DNA of 64,000 nt from Streptomyces humidus (GCF_014649655.1 NZ_BMTL01000026.1:1-64000); one strand, 5' to 3'. Shown: positions 25,672-35,550, counted from the first letter of the stretch. Program-made: numbers and translations. The notes: a model not told the origin generated them from the letters alone.

Positions 25672-26031
25672 TCATGCGTGCGGTGCGCGCCCGGTCAGCC
25701 GGTGGTCGGCCACGTCGAGGGCCTCGGTGACCAGACGGCGCAGGTGTCCGTCGGTCAGTGCATAGATCACCCGGCGGCCGTCCTTGCGGGTGGTGACCAG
25801 ACCCGACATCCGCAGCCGGGCCAGATGCTGGCTCACCGCCGGCCGCGCCACGTCCACCACCTCGGTCAGCGATGTGACGTCCGCCTCACCTTTGGCCAGG
25901 GTGTGCAGCAGCGCGAGGCGGGTCCGGTCGGCCAGCAGGCCCAGGATCTCGGCCGCGACCCGGAAGTGCTCGACGCCCGGATCTCGCGGGTGCGAACCCT
26001 GCGCAGGTGAGAGGTACATGCGTGCGCTCAT
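25672..26031 (-). CDS. ArsR/SmtB-family regulator
   Basis: 119 residues from ATG 26031 (115 from ATG 26019). The winged helix is clear: AEILGLLADRTRLALLHTLA, then TSLTEVVDVARPAVSQHLAR and an RKDGRRVIYAL wing. The His/Asp tail (EALDVADHRLTGRAPHA) could supply alpha-5 metal ligands as in zinc sensors. It is divergent from a CDF metal-efflux gene, so it is probably a metal-responsive repressor of that gene. A symmetric element overlaps its start region, which favours the 26019 start. Confidence 0.82.
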   Translation of the reverse strand: MSARMYLSPAQGSHPRDPGVEHFRVAAEILGLLADRTRLALLHTLAKGEADVTSLTEVVDVARPAVSQHLARLRMSGLVTTRKDGRRVIYALTDGHLRRLVTEALDVADHRLTGRAPHA

Positions 26032-26037
26032 ACGCAC
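26022..26037. promoter_or_regulatory. Candidate ArsR operator
   Basis: GTGCGCTCATACGCAC has inverted arms GTGCG/CGCAC with a 6-bp centre and lies between the divergent ArsR and CDF starts, overlapping the first ArsR codons. Confidence 0.4.
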
Positions 26038-26097
26038 ATAATAGGCGGGTGGGCGTCCCCGTCCACTCCTTGGCCTCTTGTCGAGAGCGAGTACACG

Positions 26098-27222
26098 GTG
26101 AGCCAGCACCACGGTCACAACGAGCCGAACAGCGGGCACGAACACGGGCCAGGCACCGGACATGGCCACGGTCACGAGCACGGGTCGAACGCCGGTCACG
26201 AGCACGAACATGAGCACGGTCATGGGCACGGCTCTACGCGCTGGTCGCGGATCCGCCACCAACTCTCACACCTGGTCACCCCGCACAGCCACGAGGCGAT
26301 GGACAAAGTCGACTCGGTTATGGAGACCTCGAAAGAGGGCATGCGCACCCTGTGGCTATCGCTGGGCATCCTGGGCGCAACCACGGTGATCCAGGCGGCC
26401 GTCGTCGCCGTGTCGGGATCGGTGGCACTGCTGGGCGACACCATCCACAACGCCGCCGACGCCCTGACCGCAGTCCCCCTCGGGATCGCGTTCATGCTGG
26501 GCCGGCGGGCGGCGAACCGCCGCTACACCTACGGCTACGGCCGCGCCGAGGACCTGGCCGGCATCGCCATCGTCCTCACCATCACGGGCTCCTCCGCACT
26601 GGCCGCATACGAGGCCGTCGACCGGCTCCTCAACCCGCGTGACATCACCCACCTGTGGGCGGTCGCCGCCGCCGCGGTGGTCGGGTTCATCGGCAACGAG
26701 TGGGTGGCCCGCTACCGCATCCGCACCGGCCGCAAGATCGGCTCCGCCGCCCTGGTGGCCGACGGCCTGCACTCCCGCACCGACGGATTCACCTCCCTGG
26801 CCGTCCTGCTCGGAGCGGGCGGCGCGGCGCTGGGCTGGAGGGCCGCCGACCCGATCGTCGGCCTGCTGATCACGATCGCCATCCTGATGGTGCTGCGCGA
26901 TGCAGCGCGCGAGGTCTACCGCCGGCTGATGGACTCCGTCGACCCCGCCCTGGTCGACACCGCCGAAGATGCGCTGCACGCCGTGGACGGCGTCCGCGGC
27001 GTCGGGCAGGTCCGCATGCGGTGGATCGGCCACGCCCTGCGCGCCGAGGCCGACATCGTCGTCGACCCCGACCTCACCGTGGTCCAGGCCCACGCCCTGG
27101 CCGTCGCAGCCGAGCACGCTCTGATCCACGCCGTACCGCGGCTGACCGCCGCCACCGTGCACACCGACCACACCACCCACGGCGCTGACCCGCACGCCAC
27201 CCTGGCCCACCACGCGGGATGA
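26098..27222 (+). CDS. Cation diffusion facilitator, His-rich
   Basis: A 374-residue CDF metal efflux protein. The first ~46 residues are packed with His, Glu and Gly (HGHGHEHGSNAGHEHEHEHG) and probably bind Zn, Ni or Co. Six transmembrane helices follow, with the paired metal-site motifs GDTIHNAAD (helix II, HxxxD) and ADGLHSRTD (helix V, HxxxD), then a cytoplasmic regulatory domain (DAVDG-type RVGQVRMRWIGHALRAE region). Start GTG 26098. Exports divalent metal in exchange for protons; presumably induced by metal through the divergent ArsR regulator. No lesions seen. Confidence 0.9.
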   Translation: MSQHHGHNEPNSGHEHGPGTGHGHGHEHGSNAGHEHEHEHGHGHGSTRWSRIRHQLSHLVTPHSHEAMDKVDSVMETSKEGMRTLWLSLGILGATTVIQAAVVAVSGSVALLGDTIHNAADALTAVPLGIAFMLGRRAANRRYTYGYGRAEDLAGIAIVLTITGSSALAAYEAVDRLLNPRDITHLWAVAAAAVVGFIGNEWVARYRIRTGRKIGSAALVADGLHSRTDGFTSLAVLLGAGGAALGWRAADPIVGLLITIAILMVLRDAAREVYRRLMDSVDPALVDTAEDALHAVDGVRGVGQVRMRWIGHALRAEADIVVDPDLTVVQAHALAVAAEHALIHAVPRLTAATVHTDHTTHGADPHATLAHHAG

Positions 27223-27299
27223 TCCGAGAAGGAAATATCGTGGTGGCCGCGGCCGCTTTGATACATCGGCGCCAGGTACCGGGCCGGGGTATGGTCGGG

Positions 27300-28230
27300 A
27301 CGCTATCGACGACGAGGTCAGGCAGGAGTTCCTCGACCGGTTCGACGAGATCGCGGCGAGTACGACGACCGGCCTCGGCGGGTTCGAGAGCGTGGACGCC
27401 GGGCTCACGGCCGACCGGGCCGCCGAAGCCGTGAAGCGTATGTCCGAGGGCATCTGAGGGCCGGACGGCTCCGGCCTGGAGGCGATCATCGAGCGCTTCA
27501 CCCGGCCCGTGCACCCGGTGCAGAAATCCACGTTCAAGCTGCCGACCGACGGCCGGGCCACCAGCGCGAGCGTAACGGCGCGCGTCGAGCGTGCCCGTGG
27601 GCCGCTGGAGCAGGCGATCCCAGCGTCGGCCGTATCGACCTGCGCAACCATGACCTGAAATGGGTCGGCACCGGCTGGATGGTGGGCCACCTACTCGTTG
27701 TGACGAACCGTCACGTCGCCGAGGAGTTCGCCCGGCAGACCGGAGCAAGTTCCGGCTCGGAGTGCGCCTTCAAACAGTCCTGGACGGGCAAGGTCGTACG
27801 GCCCAGCCTGGACCGGTACCAGGAGTACCAGCAGCCGGAGGAGTCCCGCTTGCGGGTCACCGAGGTCGTGTGGATCGAACCGGACCACAGGTATGACGTG
27901 GCGCTGCTGCGGATCGACCCAAACAGCGAGGACGGCGAGAATCCGCCGCCGCCATCGCGCTCGACGCTTCCGGGGCGCGCGTGAGCGGCTGGATCGCGGT
28001 GATCGGCTACCCCGGCACGACTCCCGCGCCGACCCGGCCGACCAGCAGCGCATCTTCGACGGCGTCTACAACTGCAAGCGGCTGGCCGCAGGACAGCTCA
28101 CCGCAGTCGAGGGGCAGGATGTAGTCCACCACGACGCCACCACACTGGGCGGCAACTCCGGCTCCGCCGTGATCGACCTGGACTCCGGCAACGCGGTCGC
28201 CCTCCACTTCGGAGGCGCGGCGGGGCGCAG
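27300..28230 (+). pseudogene. Trypsin-like serine peptidase, multiply frameshifted
   Basis: All three catalytic regions are recognisable but in different frames: His in HLLVVTNRHVAEEFA (~27690-27730), Asp in DHRYDVALLRID (~27885-27920) and Ser in TLGGNSGSAVIDL (~28140-28180). Upstream helical sequence (DEVRQEFLDRFDEIAAS) has an in-frame TGA near 27455 and a frame slip near 27625. At least four lesions. The 3' end is cut at about 28230 by an IS5-type transposase fragment on the other strand. Confidence 0.7.
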
Positions 28231-28235
28231 GACGC

Positions 28236-28450
28236 CGGCCTCGTTCCAGGCCGCCAGGCGCCGCCAGCATGTCATCCCCGAGCCGAAGCCCAGCTCCTGG
28301 TGCAGGTACTCCCACTGGATGCCGGTATGCAGGACGAACAGGATCCCGCACAGGGCCTGACGGTCCGGCATCCGACGCCTGCCCCCGACCAGCTTCGGCG
28401 CCGGCTCGGGCAGCAACGGCTCGATGAGTGAACAGAGTTCATCCGACACG
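28236..28450 (-). pseudogene. IS5-family transposase, N-terminal fragment
   Basis: Reads SDELCSLIEPLLPEPAPK, then GGRRRMPDRQALCGILFVL, then FGSGMTCWRRLAAWNEAGV, the N-terminal region of an IS5-type transposase different from those at 5062 and 14424. It stops at the junction with the protease pseudogene, which it evidently truncated. Sequence from 28451 to ~28545 is likely the outer end of this IS. Confidence 0.7.
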
Positions 28451-28506
28451 ATCCACGGTCGCGACTGGCGTTCCCCCACGACCAGACCAGCGAGCGGACA
28501 AGCCAA

Positions 28507-28815
28507 CAGTCACATGATCAACAGCTTTCGTCAGAGCCAGTAAGTGACGTTTGCACGCCAGGACGCTTCCACGGCGCCTCCGCATTCTCTCGGAAACGCC
28601 CTTCGGGCGTGATCGCCGTGGCCGAGCGAGGGGCCGGAGGCCGCGGAAACCGGGCTGGACCGGCATCGGACGTACGGGAGGAACCGGTTGGCGAAACCGG
28701 TTGGGGAACTGGGCAGCCTCTGATGCTCTCGGCTGGCCGGTGGCTCCGCGGTATCGCTCGACGTGCCTGCCGTGCGCCTGTCCGGCGGTCGCGGCGAGAC
28801 GGTGGTGGAAGCTGC
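28507..28815. other. Intergenic, no gene
   Basis: No gene supported. Contains a short hairpin CGCCCTTCGGGCG near 28600 and a direct repeat AACCGGTTGG/AACCGGTTGG near 28682-28710. Probable terminator region for the gene that ends at 28816. Confidence 0.4.
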
Positions 28816-29682
28816 TCAGAGGCCGATGAGCCCATTGCGTACCGCGTCGATGGCCGAGTGCGCGAACGCCGGACCGCTCAGGTTGCCGCTGCGTCGCCAG
28901 GCGAACGACAGCGGCACCCCGACGAGGCAGTGCCAGATCAGCAGGGACGGCACGAGGAGGGACAACGGCATCCCGTCCGCGACCGGCAGGTGCCACAGAC
29001 CCCAGAGCGCGGACACCAGCAGCGCCGATCTCCGGCCCCGGCCCTCACCGGGGTGGTGGATGTGCGCGTCGAGAGCGCCGCGGAAGGCCACTTCCTCGAT
29101 CACGAAGGTCGCCGGGAAGTAGATCGCCAGCCACTTCAGCACGCTGCCCGGCATCGCCGTGAGATCGAGGGAGGTGCCGGTGGCCAGGTGGACACCACCG
29201 AGGACAAGCAGATTGCCCACCACCCCGACGGCCGCGGGCAGCGCGGCGGACCGGAGCATGGCACGCACCGACGTCGAGCGCAGGGCGTACGCCGCGGCCG
29301 CCCCGCCGACGACCGCTGCGGCATACCACCCGGTGATCCACGGGCTCCCCCGGCCGGCCGCCTCCAGCCCCCAGGAGAGCGGGGCGAGGACGAGCAGGGT
29401 CGTCACCGCCACGTCACGACGGCCGAGCCCGGACCGCCGGACCGGACCCGCACCGCCGCCGCGGACCAGCAGCTCCCGCACCGGCCTCCGGCGCACCAGT
29501 GTCTGGAAGGCGATGGTGAGGGGGATCCCCATCAGGAGGTAGGCCTCGGCGCTGACGGGAAGCAGGTAGCCCAGGCCCACCCAGGCGGCGACGAAGCCGA
29601 CCCCCTCGACGGTGCGCCGGAGGCGTGGGCGTTCGGCGACGACGACGCTCCGGTCGTGGGACACGATGCGGGTGCTGGACAT
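28816..29682 (-). CDS. CPBP-family intramembrane metalloprotease
   Basis: 288 residues, about seven or eight hydrophobic segments. The ABI/CAAX-protease motifs are present: EEVAFRG (EExxxR, about residue 195), LWGLWHLP (His near 230) and FAHSAIDAVRN (His near 275). Family members cleave within membranes or act in prenyl-protein or bacteriocin self-protection. Start ATG 29682 follows GAGGCTCAGA. The gene lies 50 bp downstream of the DHA2 exporter gene in the same direction and may be co-transcribed with it. Confidence 0.83.
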   Translation of the reverse strand: MSSTRIVSHDRSVVVAERPRLRRTVEGVGFVAAWVGLGYLLPVSAEAYLLMGIPLTIAFQTLVRRRPVRELLVRGGGAGPVRRSGLGRRDVAVTTLLVLAPLSWGLEAAGRGSPWITGWYAAAVVGGAAAAYALRSTSVRAMLRSAALPAAVGVVGNLLVLGGVHLATGTSLDLTAMPGSVLKWLAIYFPATFVIEEVAFRGALDAHIHHPGEGRGRRSALLVSALWGLWHLPVADGMPLSLLVPSLLIWHCLVGVPLSFAWRRSGNLSGPAFAHSAIDAVRNGLIGL

Positions 29683-29732
29683 TCTGAGCCTCCTCTGCGC
29701 GGATCGCCCGGCCTGCGGATCTGGACGGTGGA

Positions 29733-31184
29733 TCAGTGCAGGTGCACGCCGGCGGTGGCGCGGGTCGCGGGCATCCGGACCAGGGCGAGGACGGCGACCG
29801 CCACGGCGATCACGGCGGCGCCCAGGAGACCGCGGGAGAACCCGTGCACAGCACCGTCGGCGGTGGCGAGGGAACCGGCGGTGCCTGCGACCGCGGACAG
29901 GACGGCGACGCCGAGGGCGGCGCCGATCTCGTGGCCGGTCATCAGGAACCCGGACGCCACGCCGGCGTGCGTGTCGGGGATCCCCGACATGGAGGTGACC
30001 GACACGGGGACGAAGACCATGCCGACGCCCAGGCCCAGTCCGGCCAGACCGGGCAGCAGGTCCACGGCGTACTGGGAGCCGGCGGAGGCCGTGGAGAGCA
30101 GGGCAGAAGCCCCGGCCACGAGCACCATCCCGGCGGCGGCGAGCACGCGCGGGGTCACGTGGGCCAGGAGGTGACGGGCCACGACCGTGCCGGCCGTGAT
30201 GGCCAGGGCGAAGGGCAGGAAGGCCAGGCCGGTCCGCAGGGCGGAGAAGCCCATCACGGTCTGCATGAAGATCGACGCCAGGAAGACGGTCCCGACCAGG
30301 ATCCCGGTGACGCCGAGCATCACCGTGGTGCCGGAGACCAGGGGGCGCAGCTTCCAGACGTGCGGCGGGAAGAGGGGCCTGGCGGCACGCTGCTCGACTA
30401 TGAGGAACGTGACCAGCAGCACCGCCGACGCCCCCAGGCCGGCCAGCGTCCGGACCGACCACCAGCCGTACGTGCCGGTGTTTCCCAAGGTGTGAACGAG
30501 CGCGGCGAGCCCGGCGATCACCGTCGCGGCCCCCGGGACGTCGAAGGCCGAGCGCGCGGGAACCGTGGTCTTCTCCCGGGCGATGACGCGTCGTCCGACG
30601 AACAGGGCGACGAGGCCGACAGGACCGTTGACCCAGAAGACGAACTGCCAGCTCGTCCACGTCGTGATGGCCCCGCCGACGAGGACACCCGCGGCGACGC
30701 CGAGGCTGCCGACGGCCCCCCATAGCGCGAGTGCGGCCCTGCGCTGGGCACCTGAATAGGTGGTGGTGATCAGCGACAGCGCCGACGGGGTCAGCAGTGC
30801 GGCGCTCAGGCCCTGGACCGCACGGGCGACGACCAGCTGCGTGCCGGTCTCGGCGAACCCACTGACCAGCGAGGCGGCGGTGAACAGGCCTAGGCCGGTG
30901 AGGAAGACGCCTCGCCGGGACAGCAGGTCGCTGACGCGGCCGCCGAGCAGCAGACCGCCTCCCGACATCATCAGGTACGCCGTGACCAGCCACTGCAGAT
31001 CGCCGCCGGCCAGGTGCAGCGACTGACCGATCGTCGGCAGGGCGGTGTTGACGACGGAGATGTCGAGGACGACGAGGATCTGGGCGGCGAGCGCGACGGC
31101 GAGCAGGGCCCAGGGTCTGCGGGGACCCTCGTCCTCCTGGTGCTCGACCGGGTGGCCGTGGTGGGCGGGTGCGTGGGACATCAC
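29733..31184 (-). CDS. MFS exporter, DHA2 (EmrB/QacA) family
   Basis: 483 residues with about 14 transmembrane segments. Motif A LLGGRVSDLLSRRGVFLTG (about 80-98), motif D1-like VVLDISVVNTALPTIG near helix 1, and motif C LGVAAGVLVGGAIT in helix 5 mark a drug:proton antiporter. Start ATG 31184, with an ATGATG pair; GAGGAGCATGTGATG gives the ribosome site. A His-rich N-terminus (SHAPAHHGHPVEH) is odd but may be incidental. It likely exports a toxic small molecule; the neighbouring hydrolase and LuxR regulator are transcribed in the same direction. Confidence 0.88.
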   Translation of the reverse strand: MMSHAPAHHGHPVEHQEDEGPRRPWALLAVALAAQILVVLDISVVNTALPTIGQSLHLAGGDLQWLVTAYLMMSGGGLLLGGRVSDLLSRRGVFLTGLGLFTAASLVSGFAETGTQLVVARAVQGLSAALLTPSALSLITTTYSGAQRRAALALWGAVGSLGVAAGVLVGGAITTWTSWQFVFWVNGPVGLVALFVGRRVIAREKTTVPARSAFDVPGAATVIAGLAALVHTLGNTGTYGWWSVRTLAGLGASAVLLVTFLIVEQRAARPLFPPHVWKLRPLVSGTTVMLGVTGILVGTVFLASIFMQTVMGFSALRTGLAFLPFALAITAGTVVARHLLAHVTPRVLAAAGMVLVAGASALLSTASAGSQYAVDLLPGLAGLGLGVGMVFVPVSVTSMSGIPDTHAGVASGFLMTGHEIGAALGVAVLSAVAGTAGSLATADGAVHGFSRGLLGAAVIAVAVAVLALVRMPATRATAGVHLH

Positions 31185-31200
31185 ATGCTCCTCGGGCTGA

Positions 31201-31256
31201 GTGCAGGGTGGTCGGTGCGAGGTGGTCGGTGCGAGGTGGTGGGTGCAGGGTGGTGA
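31201..31256. repeat. 14-bp tandem repeat, four units
   Basis: Four head-to-tail units of GTGCRRGGTGGTSG-type sequence fill the gap between the hydrolase stop and the exporter start, just upstream of the exporter ribosome site. Confidence 0.7.
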
Positions 31257-31265
31257 GTGGTGGGT

Positions 31266-32624
31266 TCAGGAGGCCGACACGGGCATGCCGTCGCTCACGG
31301 ACCGGGCGACAGCGGTGATGGCGGCCACCGAGGCATCCGAGCCGTGCGGGTCCTCGACCAGGCCGGCGTGGGAGGAGCGGACGTCGCGGTGGACGCTGTC
31401 GCCGGACAGGGCCGCGAGCCGGTCCTGGGCTGCGGACCAGCCCTCGGTGCCGAGGCTCTCGGACGCGGTGAGCACCACCAGCGGGCGGGCGTCCAGCGTG
31501 GTGAGCGACTGCGACTGCTCGAAGACGCGGGGGACCATCGAGATCTCGTCGCGGCCGTTGCGCTGCGCGCGGACGGTCGAGCCCATGGCCTCCACCAGGT
31601 CACCCTCGGCGCCGGGCAGGTGCGAGCCGGGGCCGGTCACCGGGCCCAGTCCGACTCTGGCGAGCGTGGGCAGGAGGGACAGGCCACGCTTCATCAGCGC
31701 GTACTGCGCGGGGTAGGCCGGCATGTCGGCGAACTGGCGCGGGCTGGAGCTGTCGAGGAGCACCATGCCGGCGACGTCCCCGGGGTACCGCGCGGCATAC
31801 GTCAACGCGTACGGGCCTCCGGTGGAGTGCCCGACGAGCACATAGGGTCCGTGCTCACCGGCCGCGGCGAGCAGGGTGTGCAGGTCGGCCGCCGCGGTGA
31901 CGCCGTCCTGGGGCTCGTCGGCGTCGTCGCTCCAGCCCTGGCCCGCACGATCGTAGGCGCACACCCGGGTGGTGTCGCCGACCTGGTCGGCGATCCGGGC
32001 CCAGGAGGCGGAGAACTCGCCCAAGCCGTTGAAGAGGACGACCGTCGGTCCGTCCGCGCCTCGGCAGTCGATGTGCAGTCGGTGGTCGTCCACCGCGAAG
32101 GTCCTGCCCGGAGCCGGGTGGTCGTGCCGGAGCAGGGGCGAGGTGACGTCCTGCACCAGGGCTCCGGCGGCGGTCGCGGCCAGGGTGACGAACACCGGTG
32201 CCAGCAGCAGACGTGCCCGCATCGGCAGGGACCGACGGGCCTGGACGAACATCCAGGCCACCAGGGCCAGCATGAGCGGGGGCCATACCCAGTTCAGCAC
32301 CGAGAGGGCGGAGTCGTCCGGAGCGAAGGCGACGAGACCCGCTCCGGTGGCCGACATGGCGACCGCGGGGACACGCGCCCAGCGCTGCGGTCGGCGGGTC
32401 CTGCGGACCGAGACGAAAGCGAGCGCGCCCCAGCCGGCACCGAAGCCGCACAGCAGCGAACCGGTGACGACCGCCTCAGTGGCTCCGGGGAAGACCAGCA
32501 TGGTCAGGACCAGAGCGCTCACGGCTCCTGCGAGCAGTGAACCGAGGACGACGCGGGTGACGGGCCAGGCACCCGTACTGCGGTGCGGCTCCGTTTCACG
32601 GCTGGGGTCGGTGTGGACGGTCAT
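31266..32624 (-). CDS. Alpha/beta hydrolase with N-terminal membrane domain
   Basis: 452 residues. The first ~150 hold four hydrophobic segments (VVLGSLLAGAVSALVLTMLV; VVTGSLLCGFGAGWGALAFV; VAMSATGAGLVAF; WVWPPLMLALVAWMFV; LAPVFVTLAATAAGALV). The rest is an alpha/beta hydrolase: LFNGLGEFSASW oxyanion segment, YDRAGQGWSDD, nucleophile elbow VLVGHSTGGPYAL (Ser near 273), a downstream acid, and His in RSSHAGLVEDP. The catalytic domain is probably extracytoplasmic or membrane-tethered. Substrate unknown. Start ATG 32624. It sits between the LuxR regulator and the exporter, all on the minus strand, which suggests shared control. Confidence 0.8.
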   Translation of the reverse strand: MTVHTDPSRETEPHRSTGAWPVTRVVLGSLLAGAVSALVLTMLVFPGATEAVVTGSLLCGFGAGWGALAFVSVRRTRRPQRWARVPAVAMSATGAGLVAFAPDDSALSVLNWVWPPLMLALVAWMFVQARRSLPMRARLLLAPVFVTLAATAAGALVQDVTSPLLRHDHPAPGRTFAVDDHRLHIDCRGADGPTVVLFNGLGEFSASWARIADQVGDTTRVCAYDRAGQGWSDDADEPQDGVTAAADLHTLLAAAGEHGPYVLVGHSTGGPYALTYAARYPGDVAGMVLLDSSSPRQFADMPAYPAQYALMKRGLSLLPTLARVGLGPVTGPGSHLPGAEGDLVEAMGSTVRAQRNGRDEISMVPRVFEQSQSLTTLDARPLVVLTASESLGTEGWSAAQDRLAALSGDSVHRDVRSSHAGLVEDPHGSDASVAAITAVARSVSDGMPVSAS

Positions 32625-32730
32625 GGCGGTCTCGCTCTCGCAGTGGGGTGCCGGTGACGGCGTGGTGCACTGCGTCCGAGCGTGGCGCCGATATCGAGCG
32701 CTCGCCCCGGTCAGATGGCCAGGATCGGTG

Positions 32731-35463
32731 TCAGGCCAGGTCGATCCGGGCGAGCTCGCCCCGGGAGGTGACCTGGGCCTTGGCGAAGACGTTCCGGAGA
32801 TGGAAGGCGACAGTGCGGGGAGAGATCCAGCACTGGGCCGCGACGTCCTTGTTGGACAGGCCGGTGCTCACCAGTCGCGCGATCTGCAGCTCCGTCGGGG
32901 TGAGCTTGACCGGTGTGGCGGGGTCGCGTCTGCGCGCGGTCTCCCCGGAGGCACGAAGTTCCTGGTCGGCCCGTGCGGCCAGGGACTCGGCGCGCAGGTC
33001 CTGGAAGGTCTCGACGGCCCGGCGCAGGTGCTGCCGGGCGTCGACCCGCCGCTGGACGCGGCGCAGCCACTCCCCGTAGGCCAGTCGGGCCCGCGCCGCG
33101 TCGAGCGGTCGGCCGGCGTCCGCGTGGTGGGCCAAGGACTGTCTGAAGAGCGCGTCGGCCTCGGCGCGGTCCGCTGTGAGCGCACGGCCGAAGGCCACGG
33201 CGGCGAGCGCCCACGGCCTGCCGGTGGCGTCGGCGAAGCGTGCCAGTTCGTCGGTCCAGCCACGAGCGGCGGTCATGTCCCCGGCGCGCGCCGCCGCCTC
33301 GATGCGTTCCGCGGCCGACATCCGCGCGAGGACCGGCAACCGGAACCGTGCGAGGTGGTGCAACGCTCCGGCACTGTCGCCGGAACCGGCCGCGCGAAGT
33401 CCCCTGGCCCAGCGGGTCAGGTCGTGGACGGGGTCGGTCAGGATCCCGAGGGGGTACGCGGCGGCCAGTTCCTGGAGGCGTGCGAGGTGGTCGTCGTGGT
33501 CGTCCCGGTCCTGCAGGGCCGCGAGCACGGCCAGCCAGGCGAGGGGCGGAGCCGTCATGGCCGGCTGGCCGATGCTCCGGCCCAGGGAGACGGCCTCCTC
33601 GGCGCTGTTGCGCACCGCGACGAGGTCGCCGGCCAGGTACTGGCCGAAGCAGAGCCGCTGCAGGCAGTAGACCACCGCCGTCACCGCGCCGGCCTCCCGC
33701 GCCCGCGAGAGCGCGTAGCCGTAGAAGTGCTGTTGCGCCCGGTCGTCGCCCAGCTGGAGGGCCGCGTTGGCGAGGTTCCACAGCACGTCCCGGTCGTCGA
33801 CCCGGTCGCCGATTTCCAGCGCACGGTCCAGGGCGGTCGTGGCGGCGTGCCACTGGCCCTCGGCCACCCGCGTCATCGCGACCAGCATGTGCCGCAGGCA
33901 CAGCGTCCGCGGCGCGTCGTCGGCGACGGGCACGACCAGGGCGTCGGTGGCCGGTAGCGGCGTACCGCTGTCGGCGCCGAAGGTACGCATGACGGCGGCG
34001 GCGACCCCGATGTCCAGGGCCCTGGCCGGGTCGACCGGGTGGACGGCCTGGGCGGCCTCCACGAAGATCCGGTGCGCCTCGGACGCCGAACCCAGGTTGA
34101 CCTCGATGTGGCCACGCAGACGTGCGACGTCGGCCAGCAGCAGGGGGTCGTCCGTCGTCTCGCGCGCCTTCGAGAGCAGTGCCTGCGCCTGGCCGGCCCG
34201 GCCGCAGGCCCAGGCGCTGCGGGCCGCGGCGAAGGTGAGTGCGGTGCGCTTCGCCGGGTCGTCGCACAGTGCCGCGGCGCGTTCGTACGCCGCGAGCGCC
34301 GCGACGTGCCCGCCCCGTCGCTGAGCCCGGGTGCCGGCGAGCTCCAGGGCGGCCACCACCTCCGGGTCGGGTCCCTCGGCGGCGGAGGCACGGTGCCAGG
34401 CCTCACGGTCGGGGTCGCCGTGGCCGGACAGGGCACGTGCGAGGGCCCGGTGGGCCTGCCGTCGCTGGGCTCCGGTCGCGGCCTGGTAGACCGCCGAGCG
34501 GACCAGGGGGTGACGGAGCGACAGCGCCGCAGGGCTCTCGACGAGCAGTCCCGCGTCCAGCGCTGCCTGCAGATCGGTGTCGTCGAGGCCCAGGGTGGCT
34601 GCGGCCCGCCGCACCACGTCGGGTTCGCCGCTGTCGTCCGCCGCCACGAGGAGCAGCATCGTCTGCGCGGTCGGCGGCAGGCGGCGGCTGCGGTCGAGGA
34701 AGATCCGCTCGACGCGAGAGGTCAGGTGGAGCTGCGAGGGCAGGGTCTCCAAGCCGCTGAGCTGGTCCCGTGTCAGCTCGGCGGGGAGCTCCAGCAGCGC
34801 CAGGGGGTTGCCGCGGGTCTCGGCGACGAGCCGCTCCACGACCTCGGGCCCGGTCGCGGCGCCGAAGCGTGCCTGGAGCAGGGCGCGGGATGCGGCGGGG
34901 TCGAGTCCGGTCAGGACCAGCTCGCGCAGACCTTGCGGGTCGAAGGTCCCCCAGGCGTCGTCCCGGGCTGCGAGGACGAGGGCCACACGGTCCGCGCCCA
35001 GCCGGTGGGCACAGAAGAGAAGTGCCCCGGCCGTGGCGGCGTCCAGCCAGTGCGCGTCGTCCACGACACACAGCACCGGTCTCTCCTCCGCCGCGGTGGT
35101 GAGGATCGCCAGCGTCGCCACCCCCACCAGGAACGGCTCGACCGACGCGCCCTCCTCCTCGCCGAACGCGACGCGCAGGGCCCGGGCCTGCGGTTCGGGC
35201 AGTCCGCCGCGGAGCCGGGTGACGGGACGCAGCAGCCGGTGCAGCGCCGCGAACGCCAGCGGCGCCTCGGCCTCCAGGCCCCGGGTGCGCAGCAAGGTGA
35301 CGTCGCCGGCACCCGCCACGAGTTCGTCGAGCAGCGCCGACTTGCCGACGCCGGGCTCCCCACGGAGGACCAGCGTCCCCGCTGTCCCGCCGCGCGCCCC
35401 CTCGACAAGCGCGCCCAGGAGCTGCCGCTCAGGCTCGCGACCGACCATCACGCCACGAAACAT
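32731..35463 (-). CDS. Large ATP-binding LuxR-family regulator (LAL)
   Basis: About 910 residues from ATG 35463; ATG 35448 (MVGREPERQLLG) is equally possible and nearer the first conserved residue. N-terminal AAA/NB-ARC-like ATPase with Walker A RGEPGVGKSALLDEL (about 38-52) and Walker B VLCVVDDAHWLD. The middle is a long helical TPR-like region. C-terminal LuxR helix-turn-helix: LTPTELQIARLVSTGLSNKD, then SPRTVAFHLRNVFAKAQV. LAL proteins are large activators of secondary metabolism or catabolic genes. It is divergent from the DJ-1/PfpI gene across 87 bp and upstream of the hydrolase/exporter/CPBP genes on the same strand; these are its likely targets. Confidence 0.88.
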   Translation of the reverse strand: MFRGVMVGREPERQLLGALVEGARGGTAGTLVLRGEPGVGKSALLDELVAGAGDVTLLRTRGLEAEAPLAFAALHRLLRPVTRLRGGLPEPQARALRVAFGEEEGASVEPFLVGVATLAILTTAAEERPVLCVVDDAHWLDAATAGALLFCAHRLGADRVALVLAARDDAWGTFDPQGLRELVLTGLDPAASRALLQARFGAATGPEVVERLVAETRGNPLALLELPAELTRDQLSGLETLPSQLHLTSRVERIFLDRSRRLPPTAQTMLLLVAADDSGEPDVVRRAAATLGLDDTDLQAALDAGLLVESPAALSLRHPLVRSAVYQAATGAQRRQAHRALARALSGHGDPDREAWHRASAAEGPDPEVVAALELAGTRAQRRGGHVAALAAYERAAALCDDPAKRTALTFAAARSAWACGRAGQAQALLSKARETTDDPLLLADVARLRGHIEVNLGSASEAHRIFVEAAQAVHPVDPARALDIGVAAAVMRTFGADSGTPLPATDALVVPVADDAPRTLCLRHMLVAMTRVAEGQWHAATTALDRALEIGDRVDDRDVLWNLANAALQLGDDRAQQHFYGYALSRAREAGAVTAVVYCLQRLCFGQYLAGDLVAVRNSAEEAVSLGRSIGQPAMTAPPLAWLAVLAALQDRDDHDDHLARLQELAAAYPLGILTDPVHDLTRWARGLRAAGSGDSAGALHHLARFRLPVLARMSAAERIEAAARAGDMTAARGWTDELARFADATGRPWALAAVAFGRALTADRAEADALFRQSLAHHADAGRPLDAARARLAYGEWLRRVQRRVDARQHLRRAVETFQDLRAESLAARADQELRASGETARRRDPATPVKLTPTELQIARLVSTGLSNKDVAAQCWISPRTVAFHLRNVFAKAQVTSRGELARIDLA

Positions 35464-35550
35464 ACACCTGGCCCGCGCGCCGCGGTCCGGGAGCGAACCC
35501 CGGCCGTTTGACCGGGGCGACCGGGGCCGTGTGCGGTGAGGATTCATTCC

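Noticed and set aside
28816..30993. Extension of the CPBP protease frame to 725 codons
   Set aside because: Beyond 29682 it is out of frame with the exporter gene on the same strand and shows only shadow composition.
31201..31256. Possible CRISPR-like array
   Set aside because: The units are contiguous 14-mers without spacers and no cas genes are present.
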